Positions 9,700-22,970 of a DNA stretch of 64,000 bases are shown here, piece after piece. Location: contig NC_135012.1 in the NCBI RefSeq assembly GCF_051020985.1, positions 12,526,451 through 12,590,450 on the forward strand, written 5' to 3'. The notes under the pieces are model-generated. The model worked only from the letters and a program-made list of their open reading frames with translations. It did not search any database and was not told the origin of the DNA. Positions within the stretch are counted from its first letter, which is position 1. Each line of letters opens with the position of its first letter. Made by a program: the position numbers and the translations under genes. The DNA comes from Nomia melanderi. Lineage: Eukaryota > Arthropoda > Insecta > Hymenoptera > Halictidae.

Positions 9700-11750
9700 A
9701 GCAATCGATTCGCGTTCAGAATTCAATTTCTTCGTTGGTCGTTCAAATTTCGGTAAGACGGCAAGAAATTACGAGGTGACCCGGATCGCATTCTCGAAGC
9801 TTTAGATTAGCCGTTCGGAATACGTGTTCGATATTCATTGCAGCATTTCCATATGTACAAGCTGCGATGCCTTCTTCGATGTCAGCCACGTAAACGTATA
9901 TAAAAACTGTACGGAGAAGTGCAGGGATCGAACCGCGAAATCATTCTAGACGAATCGCACTATGCGATGGAATCGTGATACAGGACACCGCCTTTTCTTC
10001 TAGTCCGTCGTTCCTCCGGTCTAATCTCCATTTCGACGATCAACCGACTGGACTGCACGGGGGTTGCGAAAGAAAAACAATTAGCTAGGTTATCCTTGAC
10101 ACAGAGGAGGCATTGATATTCACAGGATTCACTCGGCGGACAAGGACGAAGGAACGTCGCTAGCGTTTACGTGACGGTATGCGAAGCGAACCAGCGGCAG
10201 CGAAAGAGAGAGAGAGAGAGAGATAGACAGACGGACGGAACACAATCAAAGTGGTAGCACGACAAAGCAGAAACTGAACGGAATTCGTTCGAGGATCGAC
10301 AAGACGTTCGGTCGTAGATCGATCTCCGTTTTACTGTACAATATGTAATCGACATGAACTACTACTCACTCGACGAGTCAGGGCAGTGTAGCTTCATATA
10401 CGCGTTTCGTAGTGTATATCAGGCCATCGGAGCACGGTCGAGCTCACGGCCCTTCTTCCGCGGAGTCTAAAGCTACCGTCCGCACTGTATGCTGTCGAAA
10501 CAGCACCGCGCGCGCACACCCGCGCTACACCATTGGCAGCGGCACCACCACCGACACCACTACCAGTACCAGCACAGCCACTAGCACCAACCACCTTGAC
10601 GACACCGCTATCGCTCCTGCTCCGATCATAATTTCCATGGCGACGAACACCGGGAGATAGCACAACGCGAAGGGAGGATAGTGCATAGATCCACGAGAAA
10701 GAGAAAATCGGAAAGAAGACGGGGGCGAAGGCTGTGAAAACGATCGAAACTCAACTGTTCTATCACGTACCACACCCCTTCACCGTAATTCCTACCCCGT
10801 TGCCCTCACGATCCGTCCGCGCGAGTTTTCCCTCTATGCGTACCTACGCACTTCGGCAACCCGGAGCGAACCATCTCGGTTACCCCCGACTCGAGCTTCG
10901 CGTCGGAACGAATCACGCCATCATTATTCTTATTCTTATTCCTCTAGTTACTCTTACGATTATCGCTGATTAACGCGAAGAAAATGTACCTAATAGGGGA
11001 GAAGGGTGGAGAAAGACGAAGAAACAACAGTGAAACGTCGCGTCGTATCGCGCGACACGTTTGCAGCCCGAACGAACCAGGGATGCGAAAGTGTTACAGG
11101 GAGGGGGGCTGGAACGGAAGGAAGGAAGAGAGAGCGAGCGCAAGGGAGAAGGAGGGGTGAGAATGGATCGCGCGCGCAATTTGTCTGCTCATTTTTCCGA
11201 CTACTTTCCGCGACACTTTACAGGCACTGTCCGCTATCGGTGCTGGACGAGAGAGCGGGTCACGATTTAAACCGACCGACGACAATACTGTGCTTTAGTT
11301 TCGTGAAAATCGAACACCGCAGCCATGTCGCCGCGTCCTAGAACGTCATCTGCTCGGCCCGGCTTCGGACGTTCTCGTGCACGTTCGTCGAACGCTACCG
11401 TGCACCTTCGGAGGAGGATCGGAGTCGGTCGGCAGTGTGTCGGCACCCCTTCGAAGCTCCCAGCTTTTCCGTCTGCCCGACTCTCCACCATCCCTCCGGC
11501 AACCTACAATACCACATAGTCGAATTACGCTAAACTTTATCGATGACCAACTAGATATCATATATCGGGCATTGCCGGGACCGCTGGTTGATTTTTCTAT
11601 AGCCGATGTACGTATGTCAGCTGGCACATTGTCCGCTCGTTTCTTGGCCAATTGTTTCGATTGTATTTTCCCTATTACGCTCAATAGAAACGAATCATCT
11701 TTCAATTGGAATGACGTCGGGGAGGGTGGTATCGAGTTGTAATAAAACAG
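9700..11750. promoter_or_regulatory. GC-rich, CpG-bearing promoter-like block with GA repeat
   Basis: This block is much richer in G+C and CpG than its surroundings and carries a (GA)n tract at 10206-10223, the type of sequence bound by GAGA-type factors in insects. A consensus-like donor GAGTGAGTAG lies on the minus strand near 10371-10362, and no open frame here has recognisable protein features. It lies between the minus-strand RGS7-type gene and the plus-strand MICAL-like gene, so it could hold the 5' exon and promoter of either. This is inference. Confidence 0.35.
10206..10223. repeat. (GA)n microsatellite
   Basis: Nine AG units in a row within the GC-rich block; possible GAGA-factor platform. 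Confidence 0.85.
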
Positions 11751-13754
11751 AATTACATATTCTACCGATACTATATGTATTTATTCCGATGGAATGCGAG
11801 TGTTTATTGTACTCGTAGCGAGTGATATTGCATATTTATAATATGCCACGATAAAGCACTAAAAGTCGTTCACTTGAAAATTGAATAGGTCTACCTCCAG
11901 AAAATATGCAAACACCTTTTCAGAACAATACTAATGTTTTTTAGGTAACTGTTATAATTCAAGGAAGATACGCCGAGAAACAACTTTTGTCTGAAAATCT
12001 TATAAGAACATTTTATTATTTTATTATACTCTATACTTTATTATATCCTTACTCTGAAATAAGAATATATTATAAAAGTAAAACAGTCTGATACGCTGCA
12101 AGCTGAAAACGTGACGATACATTGCTAGCCTTAAAATAAATAAAACATTACGATGCTTCACGTTTAACATTACAAAATATAACAATAGAACAGCTCAAAA
12201 TTATTTAATATAATCGTGACGTAAAAGTTGAAGCGGAATCCGGGGGTAGGAGAAAGTGAACAAATTTTATTCTAGAATTATAAACGAAAAATAATAATAT
12301 AAGAAAAAATAAGGATAATTCCTGCGGGTTCTATTTGACCTTGGTACACCAATGGCTTCACGTAAAGCAGCGAGCTATAAGTAAGCGTTCTGCTCATGTG
12401 CGATGCAGTCGATGAAACGAACACTTCGTCCTGAAGCAGCGACGTAACAAATTATTGGTACTTATTGTTAGTGCTTGCGACGAGGCAAGAAAGGAAACAA
12501 CTCTCGATGCAAATGAACTGTACTGTATCGTTTGGCATATATCTGGCAATTCGTTTGGAAAAAATCATGCATCCCTCTTACACGAATTTCTGTAAAACCG
12601 TTTTTCGTGCTTGCGAAACGTGTACACATCATTTGCATATTAATACAGACAATACCGTGATTTTCACCAAATCCTAAATTTACATCTAACTAGTTGTTTA
12701 CATGAAAAAAGTACGTATTATTATTATTACAATGTCGAATATTTATCATTAGAATTTTCAAAATCATAATACAAAGTAATATAAGTAATATAAGAAGCGC
12801 ATATTATCGTATAATCGAATTCGATACAGTGTCTTGTACCCAATCTATGCAATTTCATTTTGAATGTAGGGCCTTCCCGTTAAATACGTTACTGCCCTGG
12901 GGACTTATTGATCAACGATCAGTACACATATATGGTAAAGTTTTGCGCACGCCATTCCTCGAAATGTGACTGTCATTTCGCAGTTCAGGATGTCCCATTT
13001 TTAATTCGAGAATATAAGTCGGATCTTGACATCTTGCATAACGATTTGCAATTTAAATAGTGTACCCTCTCTAAATATTCCTCTCCGAAAACTGTACGAG
13101 CTTCCAAATTTTATCACCTAATTACTTGTGTGCTTGGATTAACGTTATAATGGGCACACGTCAGTTATGGTACACAGGGCAATAAATATTGAGAAAATTT
13201 AATCGTATATATTTTCAGATAGAAGAGATTTATGTACACTCGACGTTTTTAAAATATATAAGACTGATAATTTTTCATAGCTATGTGGATAAGTTCAAAT
13301 CAATTTATTACCTCCATATTCCAAAAGTAGATATACTAAATTACATTGAACGGATTACTCTTAAAAGTAATTATAACATAATACGTTAAGCATTGTTTTG
13401 ATCGAGTCAAGTGATATATATCGGCGTATCATCCAACGCCTGCTTAGGAGTTTTCGAGCAAATCTCCGAATTAATTAAAATAGAATTTGTGTAAATCTTT
13501 CGGTACCTTATATTTCATGTGAATTTTTCTTGAGTTTCTTAAGAATGCCGAGTATTTCTGCAGTAAGTACTGCACAGATGGAATGCATTCTACCTCTCGT
13601 GAGATTGAAAAGCGACATTGGATAACTCTTTGTTTATACTAACCGACAAACAGTTCGTTCAACTCATTGTTTCCATTATGCATCCTATTGTATATACACA
13701 CCTGTACGTACTGTAATGAGTCAAATAATTAGTAATAAAATAAAGATAAACGAA
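11751..13754. other. AT-rich non-coding region
   Basis: Nothing recognisable; open frames are short and lack family features. Confidence 0.4.
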
Positions 13755-13853
13755 TTAACACGTTAAGCGCCACGAAAATCTTAAGCGTTTTCCCATAGAG
13801 TTTGTCTTTTGTAGCAAAGAAAAGTAGGAATACTTATGAATTGTTTGGCAATT
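13755..13853 (-). mobile_element. Truncated family A MITE (copy 4)
   Basis: Begins with TTAACACGTTAAGCGCCACG at 13755, which is the right-hand end of family A in inverted orientation. It continues through the family-specific AAACGCTTAAG and CCTACTTTTC complements and breaks off after AATTGTTTGGC near 13853. About 60 percent of the element, including the other terminus and its TTAA, is missing. Confidence 0.8.
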
Positions 13854-15960
13854 GAAAGGCAAAAATTGAAAACTCATTAATCGGGTAATATGCAAATTGA
13901 TTTGATGTTAAACGAATTAAGTTGTTATGTGTTAAATTTAAATCAAATTTAAAAATCGGACCCGTGTATTTTCGGACTTCGTATTTTTTAAAGCTGACAA
14001 CACTATAAAAACTAGTTGCCCGCGCGCACTTTTATGTTACAATCCTATGTAGTTTAGTAACTAATCGTTCGATTCAGGTAGAGTTCGCCAGAGTACTGGA
14101 GCATTTTTGACGGTGTCGGTATTTCAGAACGGTAGCAACATTTAAAATTCGTACAGACACGTTACATGTTACCAGAGTTTTTGTCTAAGTACAGACTTAA
14201 GATACGTGCGGATGTTGCACGTTGTGGGAATTCTGTCTGGGGGTTTAGACATTTTTAGGATCCCTGAACCATTTCGGTGTCGCGCACGATATTACCGATA
14301 AAACACGATTTCAGACTTGTGAGTAGGAATCGAATTAGCTGTACACTTGATTTCTGCTACAAGTGTTTTACTACCGACGAGATATAAGATAGACTAGACA
14401 CGCAATGTTAATTTTTCTCGCACGGCTGGAGGTAACGTGACCCCCTTATCATTCCAGTGTCACTTACAATGTTACCTACAGAGTAGAAGCAAATACAAAT
14501 AAATAAATAAATAAATGAGAACCGTGTTCTTTCTCATTTTTTGTCTCAACATTAAATTTTTCTGAACGCTTGTAATTTCTTACACTTATTTCAGCTATTT
14601 CGCTTTCGCTATTATGTAATTTATATTTGAGGCCATAGCCTGTGCTCATTAATCATGTATTATGCATACGTGTAAAATAGAAATAGCGATCGCAAACTTT
14701 TAGTTTACAGGTAAGTGATAGTAGCGAATTTCAACGCATTCCCTTAGAATGAAATGTATGTAATTCTATTTGAGATCATTAGAAACACAATTAAAAATCA
14801 TCTGTTTACTTTTATATAAAATAACTGAAATGTTTACATTTTCTGCTATCAAAATATATAAACAAATAAAGCGCGATTCGAAGACCTGTATCGATAATCG
14901 TAAATATTTCTTTTGTTTTTTACGAAGGTGAGTTGACATTTGTACATATGAATATTTATGTATTTGATACTGATATGCTCGGAACGAATGCACGTGAGGA
15001 ATTACAGCTTGCCTCTTCTCTGTAGTACCGATAACTGAGCTAAAAACGCGCAAGAATAAGGGAAATCGGTTGCACGCTCTACCTCGGCCCTTCCATCGAA
15101 ATATAGTAGCCGAGTCTCGTGTTCCCAAAATTCGATAAAAATAAAAAAGCCACCGCTTCGTCGAAATGAAATGGGATGCCAATGTTCGTTACATCTTATC
15201 CGATTTATGGCGTGTTTAGACTCGTTTTGATTAAAGAAGCATTCCCAATCGATTCATCGTGTCCCTATGATATAATTTAAAATTATAAGATGAATTTGAA
15301 CTTTATCAGTACACAACGATCGGAGTGATTTGTAAATATCCGAAAATTGTCTCTCTATCGTGCAAGTATGTAAGTCTGAAAGAAAAAAATGCTTACTCAA
15401 GAAAAATTCCAAAGTTATTCAATAAGTTGGTTTCACAACTCATATATACCTAAATAATCGACGTTTCACGTATCGACAGATTACTCAAGACTTAATGTTG
15501 AAAGGCACCTTTGGAGTTTAAAGGGTTAAAATATTATTCTCAATAAGTTTTTAATATTTTTAAATTATTATTTCTATATTTAATTAATATCATTATAGAT
15601 GTATGAAACAGTATACATAGTATAATGTTCGTTCCGCTTTCCTGGACGGATGGTTCAAGTCAAGAAAAACATGTTGCTTTTATATAAATTAATTACGCAC
15701 TCGATCAAATATGAAAACAAGCCTCTAACCAAACTCAATGCAGCAACTATCTATAGAATTATGTACCTACCTTTCACGCACAACAAGGGGGATAAGTTAC
15801 TCAACCATATAAAAAAAAAGGCACAGTGAAAAGCATATTGTTCCGAATGAAGAGAAAAAGATAGAGCTAATAGGCGGGGCAAGAAATTGAAGAGTAAAGG
15901 AGTCACCCGATGAAAGAAAAGGACGGAATGAAAGCTGATGGCGTAAACTACACTATTCGT
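13854..15960. other. Non-coding region
   Basis: No gene seen. An (AAAT)n tract lies near 14500-14516. The 138-codon minus frame at 14766-15182 has no motif or splice context. Confidence 0.35.
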
Positions 15961-16420
15961 GGCGTTTCAGTCGCAGTATTGCACGCGAAGTTTAAATGTT
16001 GTGCGAAGCAATTTAACCGGTCTTAACTAGTTTCTTTCTCGGTTTTGAACTCCGAAAACTAAAATATATAAACAAAGTGATCCAAACATTACCGTTCTGC
16101 TATTGTTATAATAAATTTAATGTTTTAGAAACGAATTTTCGAATTTTCAAGTGACATATGTGTTTGCATTAGTTAACCCAGAAATTGAGGTTAGGAAAGG
16201 CGTGACATAGTTTTGTATAAGTGCCGCGTATAACTATTCGGGAACAGGTGGTGAAAACGTGTTTATAATTAAGCCATATGAAATCAAGAAAAATTGAAAA
16301 ACCGTGTACCTATCGCGAAAACTCAATAAAAAACAAGTAACATTGTATCTTTTTCCTTGTGCATAAGAAGTGCAATTGGTGGTGAGGACAACAAAACAAC
16401 GGGTCATGCGAATGACGTAA
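15961..16420 (+). promoter_or_regulatory. Possible transcription start and 5' non-coding exon of the MICAL-like gene
   Basis: An arthropod initiator-like TTTCAGTCG at about 15964 is followed by about 450 bp of moderate GC. That stretch ends at a good donor (GAATGAC, then GTAAGG, near 16416), after which the sequence becomes very AT-rich as expected for a long first intron. An acceptor-like TTTGTTTCAG at 22699-22708 precedes the MICAL-like start codon and could receive it. The pairing is inference only. Confidence 0.2.
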
Positions 16421-16429
16421 GGTAACGGA

Positions 16430-18700
16430 TCTTTTTTCTAGTAAATAAATTGTAGAGGTAAAGCTGAATAACTACGAGAAACACTGATGCTGTAGTTTGT
16501 TTATATTTATTTTATATATTTAATATAATTCTGAATAAGACTGTTTCTCAATGAACTGTTATTCGAGAAAATGAAATAAAATTATTTCGTTTAATGAACT
16601 GGCATAGAAGAGTGTACTGAAAATATTATGAATTAAGATAAAATGTATAAAAAGTATTTGAAGATCAGTATTTGTTTAATTCTGTTACAGTATAAAAAAA
16701 CTATATTATGCTGGGTTGTAATGGTTTCTACTATTACTATAAACTAATATTTTGTGATTTATTATCAATTTTTTATATGCTAGAGAGATAAAAATAGTAC
16801 TAAAAGTAATATTAACGCACTAAAAATATGATCCCTCAAAATGGGTACTGTTTATATTCTCTTTAATTTCATACGTTATTTTTAATTCTGCAGATATAAT
16901 TGAACATATATAGTTTATATACATGATGTTTTTGTATAAGTTATACAAAATGTTTAAATGTTAAAAAAAAAATGTAATACTATATAACTGTGTTTACTTT
17001 AAGCAGATGTATTCTTATACAAACGTACGTTCAACATAATAGAGTTCCAAGAGTCTTAATAGAAGTTATATTAATATATTTTTGAAAAATGTTGATCTAT
17101 GAATATTTGTTATTATTTGAATAATAATTTGTATGAAATAAATGTATAAAACCAAATATATTTACATTTTCTTCATTGAAAGACATAACTAAGCCGAATA
17201 TAATTTGTATTCTTTCGTTAATTGCACAGTTTGGCCTTTTATATTAAGAATTATATCTATGATTCTTCTAATTATAAACATATTTTTGTATATAATAGTA
17301 TTTATTATTATTTATAAATTATTTTATATAACCTTTTATTATTTCATATCAGCAATAACATTTAAGTTCAAAAATTAATTAAGTTATAGAAATGATATAA
17401 ACGTTAAGAGATATTTTTTAATGATTGTATAGCTTTGTTGTGTTCAAAAACTTATCATATTTGCATCATATGAGTTGTATTAATATGAAAACGTTAGCTA
17501 AAATACACATTGTACGATAGATATTTCAAACATTTTATTAATATCGCTCAATTGATTTTTTATAGAAATCATTAGTTTGTGTTTAGTTGTATTTTGAGTA
17601 CCTTATGATTTAAATACAGTCACGTAGGATATGGAGTATAACCTGAGAAAATTAATCACATTTCAAATTGTCTAAATAATAGACACATTGAATTTATTAT
17701 ATATCAAAGGAGTGCAAATCTAATGAATATATTTAAATAAATTCTTCAAAAAGTAAAAAAATAATACAGATTTGTGTTTTATACTAAACTGTAAATAATA
17801 AATTGTCATTTTGTATATTTTTACTTATTCGTACACTGACGTATTTAACGTATTGAATTTGTATTCTATAAATATGACAATAAGACAATAAAATTAGTTT
17901 GTGAATATTAGAAACAATAATTGTACAATGCATTTAAATAGTAATGCATGTAATGCTTTTCAAAGTGTTTATTAACAAAGTGTTAATTATGTGGTTTACT
18001 AATTAGGATAGGTTTTATGCACATTTAAGAACTTATTTACATCGGTGTATGTTTTTAAAAACATAGTATTCATTTCTAAGGTTTTGTTATTGATATTTAA
18101 ATAGGATATGGTCTCTATAATTAATTTCTTTTGCAACCTTAATTATTTCTTTTATATAACATTATATATATTTTAATTAATAGTAGGGCATTACTGGAAA
18201 TTGTTTAGTTTATGTTACTTACCTAAAAGTTTATATATTAATTTAAATAATATATTCAACATTAAGTTCCGACTTATAAAGTAAAAATATTTGTATACGT
18301 TTTGTAAAAAGTGTCCAAAGTATTTACTAATGAAATTAAACTTAAATCCTAGTAGTCTATTTACGGTAGTCACAAATGTACACCACGCTAGCCCATATCG
18401 AGAACCAGCTCCATAGTCCATATTTGAACCAGATGGTTAAAGACGCTAAAGATCGATGATAATCGTTTCTACGTGATGCTGGTTACTAAACTAACATATA
18501 TAAAACCAAGCTCTCAATATTACCAACATAGTGTTCGAATCAAATTAGCTGTCCGTTCACGATATTATTTATGAAAAAATAAAACAGTCATACCTATTTT
18601 TTGCCGGAAAATATTACATTTCGATATCTTTTCTTCCATTGAAATGTTCCTCTGCAAAGTGTAAACAATTCGCTTTGTGCTTTACCGTAAGTGGCAGTTT
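16430..18700. other. Very AT-rich non-coding stretch
   Basis: About 2.3 kb of low-complexity AT-rich DNA with no gene. A 68-codon minus frame at 18215-18421 begins MDYGAGSRYGLAW and runs into AT-rich sequence; it has no supporting evidence. Confidence 0.5.
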
Positions 18701-18794
18701 CTTCTGAATTTTGTTCCATGCAAAGCGTTTACATGTTTTTAATTTCGGTGCCTGCTCCTCGAGCTGTTCGTCTTATTGTTTGATTTGCCGTTTG

Positions 18795-19250
18795 AGGCGT
18801 CACGAAAAACTACACCGATGCCCGCTTAAATTCCACGGAAATTTGCTCGACTTAATTTCACTGCACCGTTCCTACTCTTCTCCCACTGCTCACTGTCTCG
18901 AGCTCAGTGCGACGTGATCCCCGTAGACAGGGATTGGAAATGAATACAACGAGAGGAAGAGAGGCGGACACAGGTCAGAGAAACGCCGCGTCAGGCATAA
19001 ACATGCAACAAAGACAATTTCAATTGCAATCATTTTAATCTTAGCTTCTCGATCATAGTACCGATGGAACGTTGAGATTCTTCTCGTTAAAATGAGTCCG
19101 AACACGACGTGAATCAGTCTAGTTTTATCGATTTGGGGCAAATGAGCCTTTAATTTCGTTAATTACATTAAGTCGGTGAAACTAGTCTGATTTCCATCGT
19201 GTTCGGACTCATTTTAATCACGACAATCGCAGAAATTCACCGGCACTACA
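18795..19250 (+). repeat. Left arm of a large inverted duplication
   Basis: This segment reappears in reverse orientation at 21462-21925. Shared landmarks include GTGGAATTTAA next to GAGCA(A/G), a GTCTCGAGCTC-like block, ATAAACATGC(A/G)ACAAAGACA, the short inverted element at 19088-19217, and CACGACAATCGCAGAAATTC at the inner edge. The arms have diverged visibly (about one base in six by eye), so the duplication is old. Confidence 0.7.
19088..19217. mobile_element. Short palindromic MITE, family D, copy 1
   Basis: Perfect 20-bp inverted ends TAAAATGAGTCCGAACACGA at 19088-19107 and 19198-19217, with further inverted similarity inward around AGTCTAGTTTTATCG. The same family is seen at 21495-21623 (inside the other arm) and 33888-33996. 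No coding capacity; superfamily unknown. Confidence 0.65.
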
Positions 19251-21461
19251 TTTAAGGAGGAACGGTTAACATTACTGCAGTTGAAATTTTCTTCGTTGCA
19301 TGTTTATATTTTGGCGCATACGGCGTCGCTTTGAAGTTCCGCGTGTCATGACGTTCTCTGCCTTTGTTGGGTTGTGCTCGGGTCAATTCCTGGAACGAAA
19401 TAGCTTTCTCTTGTTTTTTCTGCTCGGTTAATTTCTACCGCTGGGCCCGAAATTGTGGAATTTAAGCGAGTATTATTCTCTATTCGTTTTTCACTTGTAG
19501 TTAATGTAGATAGTCCATTGGCATTTCTCAGTGTTCCACTGCCCATAATTTCTTACATTTTCTAGTAAAGTAAAAATTACTTTCCTGCTTTTTTCTGATA
19601 TCACGAAAATTACAAGTTTGCGATTATCACGGAATTCTTTAGAAACATATTTGCAAAATGCTGACAACGAGATGATCAATTTCGAAGAAAGCACTGCTAT
19701 ATTCAAATATTAAATATATCTACTTCCTATTCATTTTAAATTACAACTCTCTGATAATTAGTAAAATCAACGATTTCAATGAATTCAGAGTACACAAGAA
19801 GTTTAATTCTAATTATTATACGATTTATTTCATTGGATTTTATAGCGCGTTAAAGCTTCTGTTTTGTTGATTCCATTACTATAGCGGTGATACTTTTTAT
19901 GATCATCATTTATAAAGCGGCATTGGTTGTAAGTGGGTCAGTGAAATTCTTCTGGAGCAACGGTGCACAACTGTTCACTTCCTGGGTATGGACATTCGGT
20001 TCGGCATTGCATGCATGACTGGATATGATTGTTAGGTTCTTTTTTCATTGAACTATATTATGGAAGTTCACCCTTAAATGTTGACTTTTAACACTATGTT
20101 CGCGGAACGCGTGAAATTGACCCATATTGGATTATAGGAATATTATTTTGTAAATGTTTACGCCGATTTTGATTGACGCGATCACACTGACGTGTACCCC
20201 AATTACCTACTATCGAATCTCCAGTTTCCACGATCTAAATAAACGAGCATCAATTCTTTTAGGAATAATAGAATTAAGTGTATAATAAATGCCCGTAAAA
20301 TTTCTTTCGTTTGTTTCCTTTTGTTAAATGTTTTTTATTCTATCATTTAAAAATAGAGAACAAGACAAACACAAAACTCATGGAATATTTAACTTTATTT
20401 TTATGAAACTAATGCATTTGTGTCTAGTTCGATGGAAGAAGTAGTCATTCTTAGGGAGTTTACAAAAAATTTTTACCTGATTTTACTTTTCGCATTCTTT
20501 ATGTTACTATACATTGTTGGAAACGGGTAACTTCCCGTCGTTTTACGTTACTCACTCTCGTTGTCAGTAATCTTATTCACTTCCGTTGTTAGTTGTTAGC
20601 TGAGAACAGTTAGTCCGAACGAAAACTCGGTCAATCGTAAATAATTATGCGTTTTAACACACGGAAACACTCTCGTTTGCCACTTACCATTTCCTGTTGA
20701 TCGAAAACTATTAAGCATAGATTATTGTCGTATATATAATCAGTCCCATTCTATCTAAGAGTGGATTTTGTTTTGTCATTTTGATTGAATCCGTTTACAG
20801 TGTAAAAGCACGAGTGAAAATGAACTGTATTCGAATACGCATTGTACTTTTTCACATTTTGTGTATTTACATAAAATGTAACTGAAATCGATAATCGCCT
20901 TGCATTAGCTTCCGTTTACATATTACACGTGACATCTTTTAAGGTCTTAACCAAAAATGGAAACGCGTTCCTTTAATAGGTGGTATTTCAAGGATCGTAG
21001 AACCGGCAAATCTGTGTTCCGCTTTTCAATGTCACCGCTGAATCATTGAAACATTTACCTCTTAAATGCTGTCATCCGCTATCCGTGACCTAAAAAAACT
21101 TGCTTTTCAATTCACCTTATTTGGAAAGCAAGCAGTCGTCTGTATCCAAAAATCGATACTTCTTGGACAAATCGTATCAAGGTTTACACCTTGAAGTGTG
21201 ACCAACCAATTACAGTACACGTTGGTATTTTATTATTTCTATTCCATTTCCTGCAAGTATAAATTCTAAATCGTGAATACATTGTAACGAATCCCATGAA
21301 GGATGTAACGAAATGAAAGAATTAAAAACCTTTAAATCGAATGAATTGCTATTTGAAATTCTATAAGTTTTAGTGCCTAAATAATTAATTCTATAGTATA
21401 TTTACTCGTGTAATTCGCACAAAATTTCAATTACAGTAATTTCAAGCTGACCTTCTCAAAC
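19251..21461. other. Spacer between the arms of the inverted duplication
   Basis: About 2.2 kb between the two inverted arms. No transposase, reverse transcriptase or other gene is recognisable in it. Confidence 0.4.
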
Positions 21462-21925
21462 GTTATGCCAATGAATTTCTGCGATTGTCGTGATTAAAAT
21501 GACTCCAAACACGATGGAAATCAGACTAGTTTTACCGACTTAATGTAATTAACGAAATTAAAGGTACATTTGCCCCAAATCGATAAAACTAGACTGATTT
21601 ACGTCGTGTTTGGACTCACTTTAATCAGAAAAATCTCAACATTCTGTCGGTCCTATGATCGAGGAAGTAAGGTTAAAATTATTGCAATTGACATTGTCTT
21701 TGTCGCATGTTTATACTTGATGCGTGCGGCATCTCTTTGACCTTTGTCTGTCTCTCTTCTCCTCATTCTATTCATTTCTATCTCTGCTTACTGGGATGAC
21801 GCTACACGGAGCTCGAGACAATGAGTAGTGGGGGAAGAATAGGGATGGTGCAATGGAATTTATCCGAGCAGGTTTTGTGGAATTTAAATGAGCATCACTG
21901 TACATTTTTATCCCATCAGTGATCT
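21462..21925 (-). repeat. Right arm of a large inverted duplication
   Basis: Reverse-orientation counterpart of 18795-19250, sharing the landmarks listed there in opposite order. Similarity fades after TGAGCATCACTGTACATTTT at the outer edge and before GAATTTCTGCGATTGTCGTG at the inner edge. Confidence 0.7.
21495..21623. mobile_element. Short palindromic MITE, family D, copy 2
   Basis: Ends TAAAATGACTCCAAACACGA (21495-21514) and the complement of TAAAGTGAGTCCAAACACGA (21604-21623). It lies within the right arm of the inverted duplication, so it was probably copied with the arm. Confidence 0.6.
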
Positions 21926-22349
21926 TTCTTCTTTATTTGCGTTAATATATTAAAATTATATGTAATGGAATTGTTATTTTAAGAAATAATTATCTGAGCT
22001 AATCGAACATTGCCACTTTAACAAAAAAAAAATTAATAAAGTAGAACTCATATCTCATAAAATTTTAGTACATAATATACTTCGTATTCGCTTGAAACTC
22101 TTAAAATGGAGCTTGAGTCATCTTCTTCAAAATAAACTTTTCTATCGTTCTATTAACTATCTAATTTTCTGTTTACAAAATCTTAGTGACTTCAAATATA
22201 TTAGCTACAAATTATTCAAGAATAAGGAGATGTAGAATTGTAAATACTATAACAGCTAACTTGAACTTTTTTCTAAATTAACGTACACCACTTTCAAAAT
22301 AAACGGTTCTTTTAACAGTTAATCGTCGGTTCATTTCAAGTCCTGACTT

Positions 22350-22591
22350 TTAACACGTTAAGCGCCATGTCAGCCACTGGTGACTGACGCTTCTGAATGA
22401 CTAGAAAACAATCGTAACATACAAGACAACCGATGTGAAATAAAAATGTTTAATAAGGCAACTAAGTTGATAATAGTGTAACGCGAACGTTGCAACGCCA
22501 AACAATTCATAAGTATTCCTACTTTTCTTTGCTACAAAAGACAAACTCTATGGGGAAACGCTTAAGATTTTCGTGGCGCTTAACGTGTTAA
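22350..22591 (+). mobile_element. TTAA-flanked MITE, family A, copy 2
   Basis: TTAA at 22350-22353 and 22588-22591 flank the 14-bp inverted ends CACGTTAAGCGCCA. It is nearly identical in sequence to the copy at 30622, implying recent movement. It lies about 230 bp upstream of the MICAL-like start codon and about 120 bp upstream of a probable 5'UTR splice acceptor. Confidence 0.9.
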
Positions 22592-22818
22592 TAGTGGATG
22601 ACTTTTACATAGGTGTTCGCGCGTTAGAGAAATTCTTCCACGATGCTAGTATGCATCGTGATGTTATGTGTGGATGCTGTATTTATAATCATATATGTTT
22701 TGTTTCAGATTGTAAAGGATTTAGACCACGAATTCTCTTTTTGCGCATGAAAAAAGGAGTCGGTGATCCAACAGACAACCACTTCAACAAGAGATAAGGA
22801 AATAAGTGAAAATTTAAA

Positions 22819-22970
22819 ATGGGCGAAAAACGGGGCACGAAGGCACTGGAACTATGGTGCCGGCGAATAACCGACGGTTATCCTGGCGTAAATGTGCAAA
22901 ACATGACAACATCTTGGAAAGATGGGCTTGCATTCTGCGCGATGATTCATCATTTTCGGCCAGATCTCAT
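22819..22970 (+). CDS. MICAL-like: MICAL-like coding exon 1 (CH domain start)
   Basis: Begins MGEKRGTKALELWCRRIT and includes WKDGLAFCAMIHHFRPDL, a signature of the calponin-homology domain of MICAL and MICAL-like proteins. Ends in phase 2 at a GTAAGT donor. Confidence 0.92.

Noticed and set aside
9915..9975. tRNA-like T-arm (complement of GCAGGGATCGAACC)
   Set aside because: On the minus strand GGTTCGATCCC looks like a T loop, but the flanking bases do not pair as a T stem and no acceptor, D or anticodon arm can be built.
14766..15182. 138-codon minus-strand frame
   Set aside because: No family features, no promoter or splice context.
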